Assembly: GCA_031256975.1 (NCBI GenBank)
Contig: JAIRPN010000001.1
Span: 1-57,047, forward strand
Length of the DNA stretch: 57,047 bases
Direction: 5' to 3'
DNA from: Verrucomicrobiales bacterium
GTDB lineage: Bacteria > Verrucomicrobiota > Verrucomicrobiia > Methylacidiphilales > JAAUTS01
The notes beneath the pieces were generated by a model, which did no database searches, was not told where the DNA came from, and saw only the letters and a program-made list of their open reading frames with translations. Shown piece by piece: positions 8,202-16,873 of this stretch; the first letter of the stretch is position 1, and each line of letters opens with the position of its first letter. A program made the translations under genes and the position numbers.

Positions 8202-9241
8202 TGCTTGTCCTCATCAATATGTTCGATTCGAATGCTTGGAATGGCTTTGTTTAAAGAAAATAGGGAGTCATCCTTTTTGGATTCCTTATTTTTTTTTCTT
8301 TTACGATTTTTTTGAGGCTTAGGCGGAGTGTTTACAGGTGACGGTGAAGGTAAAGTAATTAAGATTTTATCTCCTGGAACCCAAATATGAATCTTTTCAT
8401 AATTTGCGTTACGGTGTGGTAAAAATCTATCCATGCCAAAAGAGACAAACACAGAACCATTATCAGATATCTTACGCCATTTTGCCAAGGCCATTAGACG
8501 TTGAATTAATGATAAAGGATTTTTTTCACTCTTAATTGCAATATCTTTAAATATAGAATCATCTTTTGTATGTACGCCATCGGTGGAAATTAATATTCCC
8601 GGAGAATCCTTATCTTCAGAATTTTGTATGGTGATCAAGTGAGGGATTACATGATAACCCATGCCAATATATTGTATAAGAGAATTGGCGTTTATACCGA
8701 GAGGTTTGATGTCTGTTAACCCTCCTAGTCCTTCAAGCAAATTGTCATCGCTGGATAACTGTTGTATGCCTTGGAAACTTAGTGAGTAAATTCGACTATC
8801 CCCAACATTGATTGCCGCTTTCCATTCTTTGGTGAAGATTACTAACGACAGAGTACTCCCACCTTTACCTCCCCATTTATCAAAAATCTTTTTGTTAGTA
8901 TAATTTACGGCTTCAATAAGAAAATTCTGTGTTAAATGTGGAAGCGATATCAAATATGATATTATTTCTATTACTGTGGCCCTAGCGCAGGATTCGCCAT
9001 CTTCTAGCCCTCCTATACCATCGGCGATAATCGCTAAATTAAAAGAGCTCTTTAGAGAAGAGGAGAAACTTGCAAAAACAACAACATCTTCGTTGTTATC
9101 TCGTCCAAATCCTAATGTGCTACCTAAGGCCATTTCATGGTAGCCGCTTTGTGTGTAAGCTTCTTTTTTTAATGGCAAGGTAAGCCAGTCCTCTAGAATT
9201 CCATGAATGTAGCTTTGAGTTTTGAAATCAATTTCTTGCAC
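8198..9241 (-). CDS. PP2C-family Ser/Thr protein phosphatase
   Basis: A PP2C/PPM fold is shown by its metal-binding motifs in order: GRDNNED (46-52), IADGIGG (72-78), the GGSTL block, NVGDSRIY, STDGV and a late ISDNGSV. All the metal-ligand aspartates are there, so it should be an active Mn/Mg-dependent phosphatase. The C-terminal 70 residues are a proline- and lysine-rich tail (NRKRKKNKESKKDD), possibly disordered or nucleic-acid-binding. It is the first gene of the minus-strand triplet. The start is a GTG at 9239-9241 without a clear ribosome binding site; the next candidate start would cut into the fold. Together with the two kinases it recalls the phosphatase-kinase part of TerY-P-type stress modules, but no vWA TerY protein is present. 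Confidence 0.88.
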   Translation of the reverse strand: MQEIDFKTQSYIHGILEDWLTLPLKKEAYTQSGYHEMALGSTLGFGRDNNEDVVVFASFSSSLKSSFNLAIIADGIGGLEDGESCARATVIEIISYLISLPHLTQNFLIEAVNYTNKKIFDKWGGKGGSTLSLVIFTKEWKAAINVGDSRIYSLSFQGIQQLSSDDNLLEGLGGLTDIKPLGINANSLIQYIGMGYHVIPHLITIQNSEDKDSPGILISTDGVHTKDDSIFKDIAIKSEKNPLSLIQRLMALAKWRKISDNGSVFVSFGMDRFLPHRNANYEKIHIWVPGDKILITLPSPSPVNTPPKPQKNRKRKKNKESKKDDSLFSLNKAIPSIRIEHIDEDKQ

Positions 9242-9316
9242 GGGAGAAACGCTAACCTATTTTGCAATAAACTTCAAACTAGAAGAACCCCACGTTATTA
9301 TTACATAACTTCTAAA

Positions 9317-12300
9317 TTACCCCAACCACACCCGAGCATTCCTGAAAATCCTCAACCACGGACTACATTCCCGCCAGTCTGACGGATGCCAGCTTAGCTG
9401 GGTGGTGCGGAAGACACGTTCGGGATGGGGCATGAGGACGGTGAAGCGGCCATCGGCGGTGGTGACACTGGCAATGCCGTCGGGGGAGCCGTTGGGGTTG
9501 AAGGGGTATTGTTCGGTCGGCTGGCCGTAGTGATCCAAGTAACGCATGGCGGTTAGCGCCTTATTCTTATTTCCCTGTTGCGAGAAGTCAGCGAAGCCTT
9601 CGCCGTGGGCGACGGCGATGGGGGCAATGCTGCCGGTCATGCCTTTGAAGAAGATGGAGGGGGACTCGGTGATGGCGACCTGGATCAAACGCGCCTCGAA
9701 TTTTTCGGATTTGTTGCGGGTGAACTTGGGCCAGGACTCTGCGCCGGGGATGAGCATGGCCATGCTGCTGAGCATCTGGCAGCCGTTGCAGACGCCGAGG
9801 GCGAAGGTGTCGGGGCGATGGAAGAATTTTTCAAAGCTGTCCTTGAGTTTGGCGTTGAACAGGATGGTCTTGGCCCAGCCTTCACCGGCGCCGAGGACGT
9901 CGCCGTAGGAGAAACCGCCGCAGGCGACGAAGCCCTTGAAGTCGGCGAGGTCGAAGCGTCCGGCGATGAGGTCACTCATGTGGATGTCGTAGCTGTCGAA
10001 GCCCGCCTTGGTGAAGGCGTAGGCCATTTCGATGTGGGAGTTGACGCCCTGTTCGCGCAGGATAGCCATTTTCGGACGTGCGCCCTTGGCGATGTAGGGG
10101 GCGGCGATGTCTTGTTCCAAGTCGAAGGTCAGCTTGGGTTGCATGCCGGGGTCCTTGGCGTCGAGGATACTGTTGTATTCGGAGTCGGCGCAGGCGGGGT
10201 TCTCGCGCAGGCGGGAGATGCGCCAGCTGACTTCGGACCAGGTGCGTTGGAGGTCGACACGGGTGGCGCTGTAAACAGATGCGCCCTTCGATTCTTCGCC
10301 AAGCTCAGCACTCAGGGTGAGCGGTTGGGAAGAAGTGATGATTTCGATGGTGTCGCTGTTGTTGAGTTTGCCGATGAAGTGGGTGCAACTGTCTAAGTTG
10401 TGTTGTTTGAGCACGCTCAATACCGACTCGCAGTTGGCAGCACTGACTTGGATGACGGCGCCGAGTTCTTCGTTGAAGAGGTAGGCCAATAGATCGGTGT
10501 CGGGCACAGTCAAGGTAACGCCAACATGTCCGGCGAAAGCCATTTCGCTGACTGTCGTGAACAGTCCGCCGTCGGAGCGGTCGTGGTAGGCGAGGATTTT
10601 ACCCTCGGCAATTAGCGTCTGGATGGCAGCGAAGAAGTTCTTTAAGTCTTCGGCGCTATCGGCGTCGGGGGTTTCGTTGCCGATTTGCTGGGTGACTTGG
10701 GCGAAGATGCTGCCGCCGAGGCGTTGTTTGCCATGTGCGAGGTCGATGAACAGGAGTTCGCTGTTGGGGTCGCGCTGGAGTTGCGGGGTGACATGTTTGC
10801 GGATGTCGGTGACCGGAGCGAAGGCGCTGATGATCAAGGAGACGGGAGCGGTGACTTGTTTGGTGTCGCCGTTGGCGTCCTGCCATTTGGTGTTCATGGA
10901 GCAGGAGTCTTTGCCGACGGGGATGGAGATGCCGAGGGCGGGGCAGAATTCCATGCCGACGGCTTTGACGGTGTCGAACAGTCGTGCGTCTTCGCCCGCG
11001 ATGCCGCAGGCGGCCATCCAGTTGGCGGAGAGTTTGAGTTTGCCGAGGGATTCAATCGGCGCGGCGGCGATATTGGTGATGGCTTCGCCGATGGCCATGC
11101 GGCCGGAGGCGGGGGCGTTGATGACGGCGAGCGGGCTGCGCTCGGCCATGCACATGGCTTCGCCCCGGTAGCCGCTGTAATCGAGCGCGGTGATGGCGCA
11201 GTCGGCGACGGGTACCTGCCAGGGGCCGACCATCTGGTCGCGGACGTTGAGGCCGCCGACGCTGCGGTCGCCGATGGTGATGAGGAAGCTCTTGCTGGCG
11301 ACGGTGGGGTGGCGCAGGACTTTTTTGGCGACGTCGGCGAGGTCGATGTTCTCGGTACTAACGGCGGGGAATTGTTCCGGCACGCGGGTGACGTTGCGGT
11401 GCATCTTCGGCGGTTTGCCGAGCAGGACGTCCATGGGCATGTCGACGGGGTGGGGAGTTTGAAGTGTTAAGTTTGAAGTGTTAAGTAGCACATCGTCAGC
11501 AGTGTTAGCGGTATTTTGCTTAAGACTTAAAACTTCAGACTTGGCGCTTTCGCTGTCGATGAGTTGCAACTGTTGTTTCTCTGTTGCAACGCCAACTACC
11601 GCCATCGGGCAGCGTTCGCGGTCGCAGAAGGATTTGAACAATGCTAATGACGAGGGCGCGATGGCGAGAACGTAGCGTTCCTGCGCCTCGTTGCTCCAGA
11701 TTTCCTTGGGGCTGAGGCCGCTTTCTTCGAGCTGGATTTTACGCAGGTCGAAGCGGGCACCGCGATTGGCGCCGTGGACGATTTCGGGGAAGGCGTTGGA
11801 GAGGCCGCCGGCGCCGACGTCGTGGATGCTGAGGATGGGGTTGTCCTTGCCCAGGCGCCAGCAGGCGTCGATGACTTCCTGGGCACGGCGCTGAATTTCG
11901 GGGTTGCCGCGCTGGACGGAGTCGAAATCGAGGGCTTCGGTGTTGGAGCCGGAGGTCATGGAGCTGGCGGCACCGCCGCCGAGGCCGATGCGCATGCCGG
12001 GGCCGCCGATCTGGATTAGCAGGGTGCCCTCGGGCAGGGTTTCTTCCTTGTGGGTCTGGGTGGCGGGGATGCTGCCGAGGCCGCCGGCGATCATGATGGG
12101 TTTGTGGTAGCCGCGCACTTTGCCGCCGACGTTTTGTTCGTAGGCACGGAAGTAACCGCCGAGGCAGGGACGGCCGAATTCGTTGTTGAAGGCAGCGCCG
12201 CCAAGCGGGCCGTCGATCATGATTTGCAAAGCGGAGCTGATGCGGTCGGGTTTGCCGTAGATGTGGTTGTTTGCTTGCCCTTCGACAGGCTCAGAGTGAG

Positions 12301-13387
12301 CGGTAGGGAGGGCAACGTCTTGGGAATTTTCCCAAGATTCGATGGCGTCGGGGAGGTAGAGATTGGAGACGGTGAAGCCGGTGAGACCCGCCTTGGGCTT
12401 GGCGCCGCGACCTGTTGCGCCTTCGTCGCGGATTTCGCCGCCCGCGCCGGTGGCTGCGCCGGGGAAGGGGGAAATAGCGGTCGGGTGGTTGTGGGTTTCC
12501 ACCTTCATCAGGGTGTGGGTTAGTTCGCAGTTGGCGGCGTAGTGATGTCGGGCGGCGTCGGGATAGAAACGCTCGGCGCTGGCGCCTTCCATGATGGCGG
12601 AATTGTCGCTGTAGGCGACGATGGTGCCCTGCGGATTCAGCTGGTGGGTGTTCTGGATCATCTTGAACAGGGAACGGTCCTGCTGTTCGCCGTCGATGGT
12701 CCAGTCGGCGTTGAAGATCTTGTGGCGGCAGTGTTCGCTGTTGGCCTGGGCGAACATCATGAGTTCGACGTCGGTGGGGTTGCGGCCGAGGTTGTTGAAG
12801 GCGTTGACGAGGTAATCGATTTCGTCCTCGGCGAGGGCGAAGCCGAATTCGCGGTTGGCGGTTTCCAGTGCGCCGCGACCCTGTCCGAGGATGTCGACGG
12901 TGAGCAGGGGTTTCGGCGGCAGTTCGTCGAAGAGGTGTCTGGCGTCGTCGCGGCTGGTGATGACGGCCTCGATCATGCGGTCGTGCAGGACTGCCTTCAA
13001 CCCTTCGACAAGCTCAGGGTGAGTGGAAAGGGGAGACTTGGTTGTTAGCGTGTACTCGATGCCACGCTCAATGCGGTGGATGTGATTGAGGCCGCAGTTG
13101 TGGGCGATGTCGGTGGCTTTGCTGGCCCAGGGCGAGATGGTGCCGAGTCGCGGGATGACCAGGAACAGTTCACCTTTGGGAGCGTCAGTGGAGGGGTCGC
13201 CGTAGGTGAGCAGCGCGGCGACTTGTTGCTGTTCCTCCGCGGTTAGCGGCGTGGTGCTGTCGACAAAATGAATGAAGCGGCCATGAATATCGGCGACCTG
13301 ATCGCTAACGGCGGTCAGCGATTGCAGCAGGCGTTGTTTGCGGAAGTCGGACAAAGCCGAGGCGCCGGGAAAGAAAGTGATATTCAT
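9317..13387 (-). CDS. purL: Phosphoribosylformylglycinamidine synthase, large single-chain type
   Basis: The enzyme catalyses the ATP- and glutamine-dependent conversion of FGAR to FGAM in purine synthesis. The order is the proteobacterial single-chain one: a PurS-like N-terminus, a linker, two AIRS-type synthetase halves and a class I glutaminase. Visible signatures are [71 protein letters not shown] and LGVCNGCQM, which holds the nucleophile Cys, and PHPERVFR near the end. I chose ATG 13385-13387 ([16 protein letters not shown]), which matches the family N-terminus better than the GTG at 13396. At 1356 residues it is about 60 longer than the E. coli enzyme. The excess sits in four low-similarity inserts that coincide with DNA repeats (listed separately). 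Confidence 0.97.
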   Translation of the reverse strand: MNITFFPGASALSDFRKQRLLQSLTAVSDQVADIHGRFIHFVDSTTPLTAEEQQQVAALLTYGDPSTDAPKGELFLVIPRLGTISPWASKATDIAHNCGLNHIHRIERGIEYTLTTKSPLSTHPELVEGLKAVLHDRMIEAVITSRDDARHLFDELPPKPLLTVDILGQGRGALETANREFGFALAEDEIDYLVNAFNNLGRNPTDVELMMFAQANSEHCRHKIFNADWTIDGEQQDRSLFKMIQNTHQLNPQGTIVAYSDNSAIMEGASAERFYPDAARHHYAANCELTHTLMKVETHNHPTAISPFPGAATGAGGEIRDEGATGRGAKPKAGLTGFTVSNLYLPDAIESWENSQDVALPTAHSEPVEGQANNHIYGKPDRISSALQIMIDGPLGGAAFNNEFGRPCLGGYFRAYEQNVGGKVRGYHKPIMIAGGLGSIPATQTHKEETLPEGTLLIQIGGPGMRIGLGGGAASSMTSGSNTEALDFDSVQRGNPEIQRRAQEVIDACWRLGKDNPILSIHDVGAGGLSNAFPEIVHGANRGARFDLRKIQLEESGLSPKEIWSNEAQERYVLAIAPSSLALFKSFCDRERCPMAVVGVATEKQQLQLIDSESAKSEVLSLKQNTANTADDVLLNTSNLTLQTPHPVDMPMDVLLGKPPKMHRNVTRVPEQFPAVSTENIDLADVAKKVLRHPTVASKSFLITIGDRSVGGLNVRDQMVGPWQVPVADCAITALDYSGYRGEAMCMAERSPLAVINAPASGRMAIGEAITNIAAAPIESLGKLKLSANWMAACGIAGEDARLFDTVKAVGMEFCPALGISIPVGKDSCSMNTKWQDANGDTKQVTAPVSLIISAFAPVTDIRKHVTPQLQRDPNSELLFIDLAHGKQRLGGSIFAQVTQQIGNETPDADSAEDLKNFFAAIQTLIAEGKILAYHDRSDGGLFTTVSEMAFAGHVGVTLTVPDTDLLAYLFNEELGAVIQVSAANCESVLSVLKQHNLDSCTHFIGKLNNSDTIEIITSSQPLTLSAELGEESKGASVYSATRVDLQRTWSEVSWRISRLRENPACADSEYNSILDAKDPGMQPKLTFDLEQDIAAPYIAKGARPKMAILREQGVNSHIEMAYAFTKAGFDSYDIHMSDLIAGRFDLADFKGFVACGGFSYGDVLGAGEGWAKTILFNAKLKDSFEKFFHRPDTFALGVCNGCQMLSSMAMLIPGAESWPKFTRNKSEKFEARLIQVAITESPSIFFKGMTGSIAPIAVAHGEGFADFSQQGNKNKALTAMRYLDHYGQPTEQYPFNPNGSPDGIASVTTADGRFTVLMPHPERVFRTTQLSWHPSDWRECSPWLRIFRNARVWLG
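10284..10324. repeat. Possible degenerate dispersed-repeat insertion in purL
   Basis: The plus strand reads cccttcga, then caagctcag, then ggtgagcgg, with extra bases between them. It is a rearranged version of the unit at 13001 and 12278. It encodes an insert ([16 protein letters not shown]) in a variable part of PurL just before the glutaminase domain. It is less certain than the other two copies. Confidence 0.4.
11458..11539. repeat. Direct plus inverted 14-bp repeat inserted in purL
   Basis: The 14-mer tttgaagtgttaag occurs twice back to back (11458-11471 and 11472-11485). It is followed at 11526-11539 by cttaaaacttcaga, which matches its reverse complement at 12 of 14 positions. The segment is AT-richer than its surroundings. 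It encodes a non-conserved insert of roughly 28 residues (including [18 protein letters not shown]) between conserved PurL blocks ending TEKQQLQL and starting [12 protein letters not shown]. Confidence 0.65.
12278..12303. repeat. Dispersed short repeat in frame inside purL (copy 1)
   Basis: The sequence cccttcgacaggctcagagt followed by gagcgg matches the copy at 13001 at most positions. On the coding strand it gives the peptide AHSEPVEGQ, part of an insert absent from typical PurL, just before the conserved [14 protein letters not shown] block. Confidence 0.8.
13001..13026. repeat. Dispersed short repeat in frame inside purL (copy 2)
   Basis: The sequence cccttcgacaagctcagggt followed by gagtgg is a widely seen bacterial short repeat. 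Its coding-strand reading STHPELVEG is a familiar contaminating peptide in unrelated proteins. Here it sits between the conserved [10 protein letters not shown] and LHDRMIEAV segments of PurL and keeps the frame open. Confidence 0.85.
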
Positions 13388-13598
13388 GGTCGGCACCGAT
13401 TATAGGAATGCCGACGCTGAAAGCAAATTTTTAGATAGGGAGTCCGATATTCACGGTTTGTTCGGAATTGAAGTCCATGCCAGGTCCTTATCCGGGGAAA
13501 ATTTGTATTTGGTTGGTGATGAGCCAATTAATCTGGAAATTGCCGCGGCCTTGCCTGTCGTGCCTGCGAAGTGTCCGGACCCCTTGTTTCAGGATCTT

Positions 13599-13631
13599 TT
13601 CATGCGGGCTTCATGTTGGGTTCATGCGGTT
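13599..13631 (+). promoter_or_regulatory. Three phased 11-bp direct repeats upstream of the GT39 gene
   Basis: Three back-to-back 11-mers read TTCATGCGGGC, TTCATGTTGGG and TTCATGCGGTT, an exact helical-turn period. Tandem half-sites at 11 bp are how OmpR/PhoB-type response regulators bind. The block ends 33 nt before the ATG at 13665. The rest of 13388-13664 shows no supported gene. Confidence 0.5.
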
Positions 13632-13664
13632 GGGCTTAACTCAGTCGTCCGCAAGGACAAAAGC

Positions 13665-15221
13665 ATGCAGCCAATCATCGACAAGAAACAGGAACCGGCG
13701 TGGAGAATACGTGAATCCTGGCGACTCTTCATCGCGCAATTGCGTGAGGTGTCGCCGGCGCGTTGGGCCGTGGTCCTGATCGTATTCAACACCCTGTTGA
13801 GCCTGTGGTATGCGGCACACCTGCAACTGGTGCCGGACGAGGCCTATTACTGGCTGTGGAGCGTCCATCCGGACTGGAGTTACCGCGACAAGGGGCCGGT
13901 GGTGGCGTGGATGATTTATGCCGGGACCTGGCTGTTCGGCAGCGGTGAACTGGGCGTGCGCTGGATCGGGGTGTTGTTCGGCGCGGGGACCAGCTGGCAG
14001 ATTTTCCTGCTGGCACGGCGCCTGTTCGATGAACGAACCGCCTTGTGGTGCGTGGTGCTGGCGCTTATCACGCCGTTGTTCGCGATCGGCTCGATCCTGA
14101 TCACCATTGACACCTTCAGTGTGTTTTTCTGGGCCTGGGGTTGTAATTTGTTTCTCGATGGTTTGGCGGAGAACAGCCGCCGTGACTGGCTGTTGCTGGG
14201 TTTGGCGGTCGGGCTTGGTTTTTTGTCGAAGTTCACCAACGCCATGCAATTTGTGTCGATCGCCTTGTTCGCGCTGTGGTATCGCCCGGCGCGCCCGCTG
14301 TTAACCAGGCCGTGGAAGAATCCCGGATTGATTTACAGCGGCCTGGTGTTTCTGCTGTGTTGTCTGCCCTTGTTGTATTGGGATTACGTCCATCATTGGC
14401 CGCATTACGTGGCGCTGCATTCGCGTTCCGGTTTGGACCAGGGTTTTCAATTCAGGCCGGGAGAGTTGCTGAAATATCTGGTCGACCAGGGCATGGCCTT
14501 GTCGCCGCTGCTGTTTATCGGCTTGCTAGGAGCCTTGGCGGGGGGATGCTGGTTGAACAGGCAGAGTTATGCGATTCGTTTTTTGCTGAGCATGACCCTG
14601 CCGCTAATCGTCACGGTTTTGTTTTTCAGCCTGAGCGTGGCGGGCAAGGGCAATTGGATCGCGCCGGGACTGGTGACGGGGCTGATCCTGATGGTGGTGA
14701 TCTGGCGGCAATGGTCGTCGACGAGTCGCTGGCTGCGCGCGGCGGCCCTGCTGGGACTGTCCCTGGCGCTGGCTGAAACCGTGGTGCTGCACAACACCTC
14801 CTGGCTGTCGCCGGTATTGAAAAAAGACCCGCTAAGCCGGGTGAAGGGCTGGCGGGAGATGTCCCGGGAAGTGTTGCGGCAAGAGCTGATCCTGCACCCG
14901 GATTTTATCATCTGCAATCATTACGGCGTTGCCAGCGAACTGGCCTTTTATTTGCCGGAACAGCCGGTGAAAAGCATTTTCACCGCCACCAGCGCCAGCA
15001 TGGACAACCAGTTTTATTTTTGGCCCGGTTATGCCGAGAAGATCGGTTACGGCACGCGGGCGTTTTACGTCACGGATGATGCGGACCATGTAAACCCGGT
15101 GTTTTACCGCGAGTTCGACAAGGTTTCATTGGCCGGGGATTTCACGATAAAGGAACGGGGTTTTGCGGTGCGCAGGGTGCAGATTTACCTGTTGCAGAAG
15201 GGAAAGGTTAATGAATTATGA
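13665..15221 (+). CDS. ArnT-like membrane glycosyltransferase (GT39/GT83 superfamily)
   Basis: This 518-residue, multi-span inner-membrane protein has the ArnT/PMT architecture. The first membrane helix (WAVVLIVFNTLLSLWYAA) is followed by the periplasmic-loop motif LVPDEAYYWLWSVH, whose Asp-Glu is the expected catalytic/metal site, and then GELGVRWIGVLFG. About ten further hydrophobic segments follow, and a C-terminal soluble part. Such enzymes transfer a sugar from a polyprenyl-phosphate donor to lipid A or other acceptors. The start at ATG 13665 has an AAGGA 7 nt upstream and fits the first conserved residues; the frame is open further upstream but without family features. It overlaps the next gene by 4 nt (ATGA). 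That gene would make the lipid-linked sugar donor. Confidence 0.85.
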   Translation: MQPIIDKKQEPAWRIRESWRLFIAQLREVSPARWAVVLIVFNTLLSLWYAAHLQLVPDEAYYWLWSVHPDWSYRDKGPVVAWMIYAGTWLFGSGELGVRWIGVLFGAGTSWQIFLLARRLFDERTALWCVVLALITPLFAIGSILITIDTFSVFFWAWGCNLFLDGLAENSRRDWLLLGLAVGLGFLSKFTNAMQFVSIALFALWYRPARPLLTRPWKNPGLIYSGLVFLLCCLPLLYWDYVHHWPHYVALHSRSGLDQGFQFRPGELLKYLVDQGMALSPLLFIGLLGALAGGCWLNRQSYAIRFLLSMTLPLIVTVLFFSLSVAGKGNWIAPGLVTGLILMVVIWRQWSSTSRWLRAAALLGLSLALAETVVLHNTSWLSPVLKKDPLSRVKGWREMSREVLRQELILHPDFIICNHYGVASELAFYLPEQPVKSIFTATSASMDNQFYFWPGYAEKIGYGTRAFYVTDDADHVNPVFYREFDKVSLAGDFTIKERGFAVRRVQIYLLQKGKVNEL

Positions 15222-16186
15222 AAACCCTGTCGGTAGTGGTTCCCTGTTATAATGAAGAATCCGGTCTGCCGGAGTTACACCGCCGCCTGTCGCGGGTTTG
15301 TCGTTCCTATTTCAAGGAATACCAGATTATTTACATCAATGACGGTTCCCGCGACGCGACCTGGGAGGTGATGGGCTCTTTGGCGCAGGGCGACCCGCAT
15401 GTGGAGGCGCTCAATCTGAGTCGCAATTTTGGCCACCAAGTGGCGCTAACCGCGGGCTTGGAACGCGCGACCGGCGGGGTGATTTTGATCATCGACGGTG
15501 ACTTGCAGGATCCGCCGGAATTGCTGGGTGAAATGCTGCTGACCATGCGGGAGGGCTATGATGTGGTGTATGGCAAAAGACGTCGCCGTACGGGGGAGTC
15601 GTGGTTCAAGAAGATCACCGCATACCTGTTTTACCGCCTGATGAATTATTGCGCTGACATCGAGATTCCCACCGACACCGGGGATTTTCGCCTGATCAGC
15701 CGGCAGGCGCTGGATGCGTTTTTGCAACTGCCGGAGCGCAGCCGTTTTATCCGCGGCATGGTGTGCTGGGTGGGGTTCAGGCAGGCGCCGGTGTTTTACG
15801 AGCGGCACAGGCGCTATGCGGGCAAGAGTGGTTATTCGGTGGCGAAAATGTTGCGCTTTGCCGCCGACGCCATCACCGGATTCTCCATTCGTCCGTTGCG
15901 ATTGGCATTGTTCGTGGGCCTTGGATTCCTGCTGCTGGCGGGCCTTGGCGCGGTGCTGTCATTATTCGGCTGGCAGGAGAGTCATTTGCTGGCGGCCTGT
16001 GCGGGGGTTGCTGCCGTGGTGCTGCTGGCAGCGGCGGTCCAGCTGTTTATTCTGGGCATCATCGGTGAATATATCGGCCGCATTTTCATCGAGTCCAAAC
16101 AACGCCCGCTCTATGTGATTAAAGACGTGATTCGTGCGCACGCCGGGGGTGACGAAGTGGAAAAGTCGTTGTTGGCGTCTATTTAG
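15218..16186 (+). CDS. Polyprenyl-phosphate glycosyltransferase, GT2 (DPM1/ArnC/GtrB-like)
   Basis: The 322-residue protein starts with the GT-A core: LSVVVPCYNEESGLPELH, IIYINDGSRDATWEV, the metal-binding region IIDGDLQDPPE, and YGKRRRRTGESWFKK. DTGDFRLISR follows. Two C-terminal membrane helices (LALFVGLGFLLLAGLGAVLS and VVLLAAAVQLFILGIIGEYI) end in GRIFIESKQRPLYVIKD, a hallmark of the ArnC/GtrB/DPM1-like group. It should load a sugar from a nucleotide donor onto polyprenyl phosphate at the cytoplasmic face, for use by the GT39 enzyme encoded just upstream. The 4-nt overlap ATGA shows coupling. Its last 8 nt overlap the convergent DUF2721 gene. The transferred sugar cannot be told from sequence. 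Confidence 0.92.
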   Translation: MKTLSVVVPCYNEESGLPELHRRLSRVCRSYFKEYQIIYINDGSRDATWEVMGSLAQGDPHVEALNLSRNFGHQVALTAGLERATGGVILIIDGDLQDPPELLGEMLLTMREGYDVVYGKRRRRTGESWFKKITAYLFYRLMNYCADIEIPTDTGDFRLISRQALDAFLQLPERSRFIRGMVCWVGFRQAPVFYERHRRYAGKSGYSVAKMLRFAADAITGFSIRPLRLALFVGLGFLLLAGLGAVLSLFGWQESHLLAACAGVAAVVLLAAAVQLFILGIIGEYIGRIFIESKQRPLYVIKDVIRAHAGGDEVEKSLLASI

Positions 16187-16583
16187 GTTTCTGTTCCCCG
16201 CCGAGTTCGCCGAGGTACACTTTCAACGCGCCGCCGCTGATCATGATCTCGCGCAGCGCCACCGCCAGCGAGGCGGCCATCAGTACCATGCCGATGGAGA
16301 ACACCACCGAACCGGTTTGCGCCCAGCCGAAAAACAGCGCACCCATCGCCACGGTACAACAAAGCAGGCTGGCGATACCGAGAGCCTGCATCCAGCGGAT
16401 CAATTCCAAACGAACACGCAGATTGTCGATCTGCGGTTTGGCCAGCGGGTCGGACCCCTTGGTGTGTTCCCGGTGCAACTGGCGGATCAGGGCGGCCAGG
16501 TGCAGAAAACGGTTGGTATAGGCCAGTAACAATAAACTGATCGCCGGAAACAGCAGCGCGGGGGTCGAAAGCTCAAGAGTCAT
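16179..16583 (-). CDS. DUF2721 family membrane protein
   Basis: This 134-residue protein has three hydrophobic segments: LSTPALLFPAISLLLLAYTN, GIASLLCCTVAMGALFFGW, and a third beginning SVVFSIGMVLMAASLAVALRE. A conserved basic stretch (NRFLHLAALIRQLHRE) lies after the first. This matches the DUF2721 family of small inner-membrane proteins of unknown function. It is convergent with the GT2 gene and overlaps its stop by 8 nt. No ribosome binding site stands out. Confidence 0.8.
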   Translation of the reverse strand: MTLELSTPALLFPAISLLLLAYTNRFLHLAALIRQLHREHTKGSDPLAKPQIDNLRVRLELIRWMQALGIASLLCCTVAMGALFFGWAQTGSVVFSIGMVLMAASLAVALREIMISGGALKVYLGELGGEQKPK

Positions 16584-16764
16584 GAACTTTAACGTAACCG
16601 GTAAAGCGCAAACTGTCGAGTTCCGGTGAATAACCTGCGCAGGATCAATTGTTATTATGAAAGGTTTAAATAATGAAAGATTAGTGCCCCTATTTAAAAA
16701 TCACTTTTTCTTATACCTTTTCTCTTTACTTGGTTATTCACACGGTCTAGTCCTTTTTTTAGCT

Positions 16765-16857
16765 GCATGCGTGGGGGCACCGGGGATGGGTGCGAGGCGT
16801 ACGCCATGCGGGATAATCATATTTAAAATACAAAGGTCTGTCCTCACAGGGGAGGAC
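16765..16857 (+). promoter_or_regulatory. Structured 5' leader of the haemagglutinin-like gene
   Basis: Upstream of the ATG at 16874 the sequence can form two stacked hairpins. In the first, gcatgcgt (16765-16772) pairs with acgccatgc (16801-16809, one bulge), enclosing gcacc (16777-16781) with ggtgc (16789-16793). In the second, gtcctc (16840-16845) pairs with gaggac (16852-16857), directly before the ribosome binding site (AAGGGG, 7 nt from the start). A 10-bp palindrome ggcgtacgcc lies at 16796-16805. I could not match this to a known riboswitch class. The remaining part of 16584-16764 is AT-rich and holds no supported gene. Confidence 0.4.
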
Positions 16858-16873
16858 CGGGAAGGGGTGCTCC

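Larger units (their letters stand above)
3340..9300. mobile_element. AT-rich genomic island with six genes in two convergent triplets
   Basis: The block is visibly richer in A/T than both neighbours, with A/T-ending codons throughout, against the GC-rich autotransporter-like and purL genes. It contains two tightly overlapped operons that converge with a 10-nt gap at 6051-6060. No integrase, transposase, tRNA or obvious flanking direct repeat is visible, so the transfer mechanism is unknown. The right edge lies immediately behind the stop codon of purL. The gene content (three-Cys/TcmP pair, nuclease-like protein, PP2C and two Ser/Thr kinases) is typical of anti-phage islands; that role is inferred. 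Confidence 0.6.

Noticed and set aside
8198..9241. TerY-P stress module
   Set aside because: PP2C and kinases fit, but no vWA-domain TerY protein and no Ter proteins are present, so only a resemblance is noted.
13338..13664. N-terminal extension of the GT39 gene
   Set aside because: The open frame runs upstream, but the ArnT-like similarity begins after 13665, a ribosome binding site precedes that ATG, and the extension would overlap purL and the phased repeats.
16765..16857. c-di-GMP or fluoride riboswitch before the exoprotein gene
   Set aside because: The conserved core nucleotides of either class are not found, so only an unassigned structured leader is listed.
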